A DNA stretch of 64,000 nt. It comes from Cristatella mucedo (Eukaryota; Bryozoa; Phylactolaemata; Cristatellidae). Below are positions 1-64,000 of this stretch, piece by piece (within the stretch, counting starts at the first letter, position 1; each line of letters opens with the position of its first letter). The position numbers and the translations under genes are program-made. The notes under the pieces are model-generated. The model ran no database searches and was not told where the DNA came from. It saw only the letters and a list, made by a program, of their open reading frames with translations. The DNA lies in contig WPIO01000053.1 in the NCBI GenBank assembly GCA_009760855.2, positions 1,503,501-1,567,500 on the forward strand, written 5' to 3'.

Positions 1-26
1 TTGGCAGATGTCGATTTAATCCCCAG

Positions 27-32773
<32,747 letters not shown>

Positions 32774-32903
32774 AGATGGCCACTATCCGAACCCCTAAGT
32801 CTTCCTGTCTTGGCCTATCCTTTGGATGTCTGTCGTGTGTAGTTCGCCCAAGGTCCACATTGCGAGATTTCAATCATCTAGTTTGCAACATGCGTAGTCT
32901 TCC

Positions 32904-33029
32904 AATAAAGTATTGTAGCAATTGTGTTGTACTGCCAACCGTTTTTTGTAATCGAAAGCCAGCTGTACACATGGTAACGTTGTATGTCAGTTGCCGGTAT
33001 CGCATTGTACGCTTACAAATATAAATAAA
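32904..33029 (+). terminator. Two polyadenylation signals of the plus-strand gene
   Basis: AATAAA occurs at 32904-32909 and again at 33024-33029, 131 and 251 bases after the stop codon. Both are on the coding strand and suitably placed for cleavage and polyadenylation. Confidence 0.6.
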
Positions 33030-33139
33030 GATTGAATTGCGGCAGCTCGAAGTGTTTCTTGAAGTTATCTGTGCTGGAGGAAATATTTAGAAGCACAGCA
33101 GCACTGCGCTTGATTTATCAAGACAATATTACGATACAC

Positions 33140-33900
33140 CTCTCTTATTTGCAACGACCTCGCGGTCACTAGGCAAGGAGCTGATCCAACGCTCGCAAGC
33201 GTCGGCCGCTATTCTACTCCAGATTTGTAAGTAAACAAAGAGCTCATCAATAATCGCGATACAAGCGGCCTTAACCGTCGCTCGAACCCATCCTACAAAT
33301 GCCCGATTAGGTTAAGGTCAGGAGATCGGCTTGACCGATACATAATCGTCAAGGGTGGGTAACCGAATTCAGATCAAGTTGTTAAAAAAATACCGAACTT
33401 TGGCGGCGCGTTTGAGATTGCTATCTTGCTGGAAGCTATCATCCAGTCCACGAAGTGCCATCGCTCTCGTGAATCGGACGTTTTGCAGGTCTAAATAGGC
33501 GTAAGGAGACACGATGCCCAGGCAGTGCGAGTGGGGGGGGGGTTGGGACCACCTCGCCATTTCTACTGGATGCACCTCCGTCAGCTTGTGCTCTGAATTT
33601 GACCGTTGGCTGCCCCGGCTCTGCTGGGTCGCCGATGCTCGAAAAGTCTTCTTCTGCAGTTCGAAAAGAGTGCGAGTTTGCCCAAATTTGTCAAGAAATA
33701 CAACTCTCTCGCCCGTTGTGAGCAGTCCAGTAGGTGGAGCCTTAGCCCACAGTACACGGCCTACCACATTCCTTGCCGACAGACAAGGTTTTCTCTTTGC
33801 AGCTCGAGAATGCCGGCAGGTCTCGTCTGATCGAAATCTGCGTCAGCGTCGCCGACTCGCTTCCCAGACGACGCGTGCGGTCTTTTGAAATTAGCCTTTG
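33140..33900 (-). pseudogene. Tc1/mariner-like transposase relic
   Basis: Read on the minus strand, successive frames give family landmarks in order: a VVFLDKF segment where the first catalytic Asp region (VVFSDE) should be, FQQDS in place of the second catalytic motif FQQDN, a damaged counterpart of SPDLNPIEN (about 33.28-33.34 kb), GWVRATVKAAC, and RWISSLPSDREVVAN near the C-terminus. The frame is broken by stops and shifts. It lies between the convergent 3' ends of the two main genes. Inverted termini were not located. Confidence 0.6.
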
Positions 33901-33989
33901 CCGAAGGAAAACGATCGAACGGCGGTGCCTCCAACTTTAGGCTGGTGTTCTCCTGCCTAGTGGTAACACGGTGCACGTAGCACGTTCGT

Positions 33990-34500
33990 GTCTTCTCTAC
34001 AGTCGATGCAAAACTCGACAGCTAGGCCTGTCTGTCGTGAGCGTTGCAGTTGCCACATCACACTTTTTCTTGCCGACCTGCACTGGCTCACAATCAAGCT
34101 TGGCATCAACGGCACGGTTTTGTCACTAACTTGCAGGTTCCTTCATTCTCTGGCTCCGGCCAACCTATCAGAGCTGCTTCCCCACCAGGCCAGGCATCGT
34201 AGGGCCCGCTTTTCTGAATTAAATTGTTTACCTACACCTCATTCGAACCACAAATCCTTTGCAGGCCACGTCTTAAGTTTGTGTGCTCCCAAAGCCTGAA
34301 ACTCACTCCTGACGGATGTCACCACATCCCCTGGCTTGACATTTAAAAAGAAGCTTAAAGCACCCATACGTATCACAGAATTTAGTGGGTCTGTGTGATT
34401 CGTAATTTGTGTGCTTATGCGTGCTGCGACCGTGCACGCTGCCACTAGCCATATTTGAATGATGACTCCGTGCATGTCACCACTAACAATGTCACCGTAG
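33990..34500 (+). mobile_element. Diverged CR1/L2-like LINE fragment
   Basis: Carries the same C-terminal protein segment with many changes (FLADLHWLTIKLGI; LAPANLSELLPHQ), and a 3' UTR similar to the other copies but without a hairpin end. Confidence 0.6.
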
Positions 34501-34879
34501 TTAAAATTGTGCACCACGATACGATCTGCCACTAAACAGATATCATAGCAACCCCAATGTGAGAAGTGCAAGACACAGCACATGAAAAGAGTGTACTATA
34601 TTCCCATACAGATATTCAGACCTGATCACACGTCAGAAAATACATGTGATGAGACCTCGACAACAGAGCAGAGAAATTCTTACAGTTATCCTGCGATCAT
34701 GCAGCTCCCTTATTAAGGGCACCTTCCTGTAATCTTCTGGAATCCACAGTGAAAAACTTCTAAGATCCAAGAAATGAAGTTCATCGGACGGGAATTACTC
34801 AGAGCCAATGCTCTCTGTTCCAAGCAAGAATTATTTCTAAGCGACTCCGATCACGTGACGCCATTGAGCCCACGAAAAG

Positions 34880-60261
<25,382 letters not shown>

Positions 60262-60439
60262 GCTCCCGGCCGAAGCGCGTCCTTGAACGTGACGCGAATT
60301 TGAAGTGACGTCACGCGACGGAAGCGCACCGGACAGCGGTTGTCGGTCATTAATTATGCCGGGTTTGTACGGCGCTTATCTTGCTCCCTACCGGTTTCTT
60401 ACCTAGTCAAGTGTTTGGTGTATAAAGTCTGGTTTAGAC

Positions 60440-61130
60440 GGCGAGTTTTGCCTCCTACCCGCTTCCTACCTAATCGAGTCTTACTTGGGTATTGCGTTTT
60501 GTAGCAGCTTCAGGCGGCAGTCTCGCTCCAAGTCTTGCTTTCTACTCGCTCCGCCCACTGAGCGTTCGCGGGATAGCGGAAGCATTTCTCTGCGGCCACG
60601 CTTCGCTAGTTGATTGAACAGCCTATTTAGTATAGCGTCAGAAGAGCCTTCGCGGCTATCAACAACGCTTGCAGCGGCGATATAGGATCACCCACCCCAG
60701 GTGTGAAAACCCACAACCTCTGGACTGAGATGGTGAAAAACAACATCCTTACCTAGTGCGCCATCACGGCTCACCGCTAACGCAGCTAGCGGTAGCATGA
60801 ATCCTGTCCGCTACAGCCTTTACAGCTTGCCGCCTCAAAATCTGATTTTTGAACTCCGAGCTCAAGGTGTCCCTTAAAAAGTGACTCTCGCGGAACGTAT
60901 CGATGAGATCGCCGGTAAAGTCGAGCAACGCCCCCCCTCACTGCCCGCCATTCCTTACGAAGCAATGCAGTGGGTGTGGCCTGAACGGCGTCTACGAATT
61001 TTTGCTTGCTACGTCTTGGCTGAAAAAGTAGAACCGGGTTTGGCTGCTAAGTCTTTGCCAAGTCTTTCTGGGCCAACCCCGCCATATTGGTGACGTATAC
61101 GCCGAAGACTCGAGTAGGTAGGAAGCAAGA
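60440..61130. mobile_element. Inverted-repeat DNA-transposon-like element with SINE-B inside
   Basis: 60461-60482 and 61105-61126 are inverted copies over 22 bases with one mismatch (GCTTCCTACCTA-TCGAGTCTT). The left side has further diverged direct repeats of the same unit (about 60390-60420 and 60530-60560). A 70-codon plus frame at 60881-61093 (LAERIDEIAGKVEQRP) lies inside and might be a transposase scrap, though it matches nothing I know. The true ends and target duplication were not located. A PIF/Harbinger-type origin is possible but unproven. Confidence 0.45.
60608..60778 (-). mobile_element. SINE-B copy inside the inverted-repeat element
   Basis: Minus strand: GTGAGCCGTGATGGCGCACT head, a damaged box B, GGGTGATCC, then ATAGCCGCGAAGGCTCTTCT and the end AGGCTGTTCAATCAACTAGC. 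It interrupts the element at 60440-61130. Confidence 0.75.
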
Positions 61131-61261
61131 CTCACCATCCAAGCCAATCTGAATTCGGAGCGCCTCGGGAGGTTACGAGAGAGCTTAGGGGAAAGCACGT
61201 GTCGCTCTCCCGTAAACCGAGGCGCATCTACTCCAATAACATCAGGGGTCCACTTGGCTCC

Positions 61262-61935
61262 AGGTGAATTCAACAGAAATTATTTCATCAAAATTACTTC
61301 ATCAAAAGCTCAATTCATCAAACATTATTTCATCAAAATTAATACATCAAAAAATCATTTTAAGCACAAAATACCGCCATACTTCTCGGCATTCTTTTTT
61401 CTCTTCAATTTTCTCTCATCTTTTCTCATTAATTTCTTATTTTTTTTATAGTTTTTTCTTAATTTTGTTTCTTCTGGTCTTTTATCTATTTCTTTTCGGA
61501 GCGTATTTTGACGCTCTGACAACACATGCGACTACACGGAAACGCCGGTGGGAGGGCTTCAATAAACACGCATTCTGGCTCGCAGCGCGACAGCTCAGAG
61601 CCGTTCTCTCCTGCGCCGACGTTCCCCTGACTCACGGGTCCCCTCGCTCCGCCCTTCTTTCGTAGAAGCAGCCCAATACATCGCAGGCGGGCCAAGCCGG
61701 AAACCTTTGCCTAGATTGTCGCGAGCAGCCGAGCTGAGCGCGCTGAGCTTTCGCAGAATGGTTGAGACGCCGATCGACGCGCGGATAGAGTTTAATTTGT
61801 TTTCCGCGTTCGCCTTCATTTTCGGTCACTTCGTGTTATAAAAGATTTCGATAAAATAATTTTGATGAATTATTTTTTATGATGAATTATTGTTTTATGA
61901 ATTAGTTTTGCTGGATTATTTTTTGATGAAATAGT
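61262..61935. mobile_element. Foldback-like element with arrays of TTCATCAAA
   Basis: The left arm (61270-61362) repeats ATTTCATCAAAATTA-type units five times. The right arm (61855-61935) holds the reverse complement (TTTGATGAAAT/TTTTGATGAATTATT). Between them lie a T-rich stretch (61385-61495) and a GC-rich core (61500-61830) without a convincing gene. This layout is typical of foldback or MITE-like DNA transposons. Confidence 0.55.
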
Positions 61936-62154
61936 TATTGATAAGCTTGTCACTCCCCGCCCATTTAATCCAGGCCTCATGATTACATAAGCCCTCTATA
62001 AAGTGTATTGATAAACATGCCAGCGGTCCTCATCACCCTATAGTCTAGTCCAAGATCAAAGCATTCGAGAATGCCATTAAGAAGGAAGAAACCACTCCTA
62101 AACTAGCACGGACAAGAACACGAGTATCATACACGGATACACGCTGGAACGCAC

Positions 62155-62335
62155 ATAGCCGTGATGGCACACTACGTAAGGCGGTTGCTTTTCACGACCA
62201 CGGTCCTGGGTCGACGGTTCGAATCCTGCGGTGGGCGATTCTACATTGCCGCTTCAAGCGGCGGTATTGGTCTCCAAGGCTCTTTTGCCTCTATCAAAAA
62301 GAGGCTGTTAAATCAGCTAGCATTCTTTTAGGTAC
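62155..62335 (+). mobile_element. SINE-B copy, full length
   Basis: AGCCGTGATGGCACACTACG head, ACGACCACGGTCCTGGGTCG arm, box B GGTTCGAATCC, GTGGGCGATTCTACATTGCC and the end AGAGGCTGTTAAATCAGCTA. Confidence 0.82.
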
Positions 62336-62694
62336 TATGTGTGTACAAGCACGGAATCTTAAGCACATATGTCATGCCTGGACAAGCCCGCAATAACACA
62401 CACGCACACATATCGTGCTTAGCCAGGCTAGCAAAAGCAGGCACAGGCACGTAGGAGCAGCGCTCTGCTGGTCAGTGAGTCGCAGCGCTGAGCGTAAGCT
62501 GCGGTAAGCCTGCTAGCGAGTCGCCTGTCGTGTCGGCCGTACTGGACAGCCTAATACTTGCTCATTTTTTACTACGGCGCTGCTGCTAGCACTGCTTGAG
62601 GTATACCGAGCGCCGAGTCGCTATCGTCGGCACGTTTCGAGCTTCAAGTTTTAGCGCGTTGCATGCGTCGTGCCGTTGCCCAAACTTGCACTGA

Positions 62695-63985
62695 TTGTCG
62701 TCGAACACTTTTTTCGTAGAGGCCTCGCTTTCGGTGGTAATGGCGGACTGGGTAATTTATGCTCCTGCTACAGCTGGAATTGACGCCGTTGGCACGGCAG
62801 AGTCCATCTTTTCAAGCGAAGCGTCAGCTCTACTGCTTGTTTCCAGAGGTCTCGCGAGGCTTGAAAAGACAATACCCTTGAAAACTGTACCGCCCGAAAG
62901 CGTGCCGCGTAATGATGCTTAAAATGTACAGTTAAGACAATCTGTTTCGAAGGAGCTCTACGAACAACGAGCGTTCCCTTACAGCGTGTGCACGCTCACC
63001 TTGCGGTCAGATTAAACGAGCAGTCACCCCCACCACCTAGTGCACTACTACCTCGTTAGCCGGATGCAGTGTGACTTGCTTGGCTTGCTTTGCCCTTCTA
63101 CATTTAAAGATGGCAATGTTTCTAACAAGAAATCAAAGCCCCTTGACTGTTTCGATCACCGCATCACTTTGCAAGACTTCGACCGTATCTACCAGCTATT
63201 TTCTGAATTACAGTCTAACTACTTAGTTATTTTACCACTCCAAACCGAAGCCTCTAGCTCTCTACTGTCTATTACAAGCTTAGCGTTCACAACTCCTAGA
63301 GCTGAAGTGGCATCGTGTATACCTTTTCAACTGCATTTGTCAGTCAACGTGGCAGAAAACTCTGGACGCCTAATCGGCAAGCATTCCTATAGCGAGTTTA
63401 TCCTATCTTGCCCGACAATGACAATCTCTGGCTGGCACGGCTAGCTGGTGAACTTGCTTGCTTCCTACATTATTAACTGCCCTAGTAGCCACACATAGCC
63501 AGGCAGACTAATTTTCTTGAGGTCATCATGCGTCCCAGTGAGGGTGTCTATAAATGGACGCATGTTGACGACACTCTGCAAAACTGCAAAATTGAGCAGA
63601 TCAGCAATTGCAACTGTGACGACCTCTACCGCTAGACCTGTGCTCATCTCTCGCAGTAAGCCATTTTCCCTTGGGATAACTCAAACGACATAAGATACTG
63701 GCCATCGAAGTGATAACCACGAACAGCAAAACCATTAAGGATTTTACATTAATTAACAGCCTCTTCGATGAAGAAATTGACTTTTATGTTCTTATTGTTC
63801 CGTTTAGAAAGTCGATCGCATTTTCTTTGTCGAACCATGATAATACTATGTTTATCTCCCATATTTATTACGACAACGAGTTTAAGAATAGGTGCCAGGT
63901 CTGGCATGATGGCAACTTCCGGCAGGCACGCTACGCTATGAATTGCATTTTGCATTGCCGAGCTTTTAATGCCCTGGCAATATAG
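62695..63985 (+). pseudogene. Interrupted coding-like region of unknown family
   Basis: Four plus-strand open stretches follow each other: 62740-62922 (starts MADWVIYAPATAGIDAVG, stop TAA), 63040-63444 (ITLQDFDRIYQLFSELQSN, stop TAG), 63528-63635 (MRPSEGVYKWTHVDD, stop TAG) and 63710-63985 (SLFDEEIDFYVLIVPFRKS, stop TAG). The first two share a frame separated by two TAA codons; the others lie in two further frames. Residue composition looks like real protein, AT-richer than the genes to the left. I do not recognise the family. Likely explanations are a decayed mobile-element or viral-like gene, or a spliced gene running off the window. No start, promoter or clear introns support a working gene. 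Confidence 0.35.
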
Positions 63986-64000
63986 TGAATACGTCCCATA

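Overview
This is nuclear DNA of an animal, most likely an invertebrate. The evidence is spliced genes with GT-AG introns of 0.1 to 10 kb, an animal-type L-gulonolactone oxidase, a tetraspanin, CR1/L2-like LINEs, two tRNA-derived SINE families, a Tc1/mariner relic and abundant microsatellites. Nothing bacterial or viral dominates. I cannot name the phylum from the sequence.

Layout. (1) About 27 to 32773, plus strand: the 3' part of one large gene whose beginning lies left of the window. I traced 16 exons by reading frame, splice sites and phase. Fifteen joins are implied; fourteen match exactly and one (around 26.2-26.5 kb) is unresolved. The protein (about 1,400-1,500 residues here) is rich in Ala, Ser, Gln and Arg, partly coiled-coil, and has a distinctive acidic/aromatic C-terminus. 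I do not recognise the family. (2) 14094-17588, minus strand: a two-exon tetraspanin nested antisense inside the 9.6 kb intron of that gene. (3) 33.1-33.9 kb: a decayed Tc1/mariner transposase between the convergent ends of the two main genes. (4) 34880-60261, minus strand: a gene for an L-gulonolactone oxidase-like enzyme (GULO, last step of vitamin C synthesis), reconstructed as 11 in-phase exons over 25 kb (454 residues). Its short first exon lies in a CpG-rich patch just downstream of a CRE palindrome. The residue that carries covalent FAD in the rat enzyme (His) is Phe here. (5) 60.4-62.0 kb: two inverted-repeat (DNA-transposon or foldback) structures. (6) 62.7-64.0 kb: several coding-looking but interrupted open frames of unknown identity.

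Repeats fill the introns. The main LINE ends in a conserved hairpin followed by (ATT)n. One SINE family (SINE-A here) carries a near-identical hairpin at its 3' end, which suggests it borrows the LINE machinery. A second SINE family (SINE-B) has better Pol III boxes and a different tail. A second, diverged LINE family has at least four pieces. Long (AG)n, (AC)n, (CT)n, (TA)n, a 45-unit CAG tract and a 26-G run are also present.

The three genes show no obvious functional link; their arrangement (nested antisense, then tail-to-tail) is positional. Exon boundaries rest on splice consensus, phase and, for GULO and the tetraspanin, family knowledge; none was tested against transcripts.
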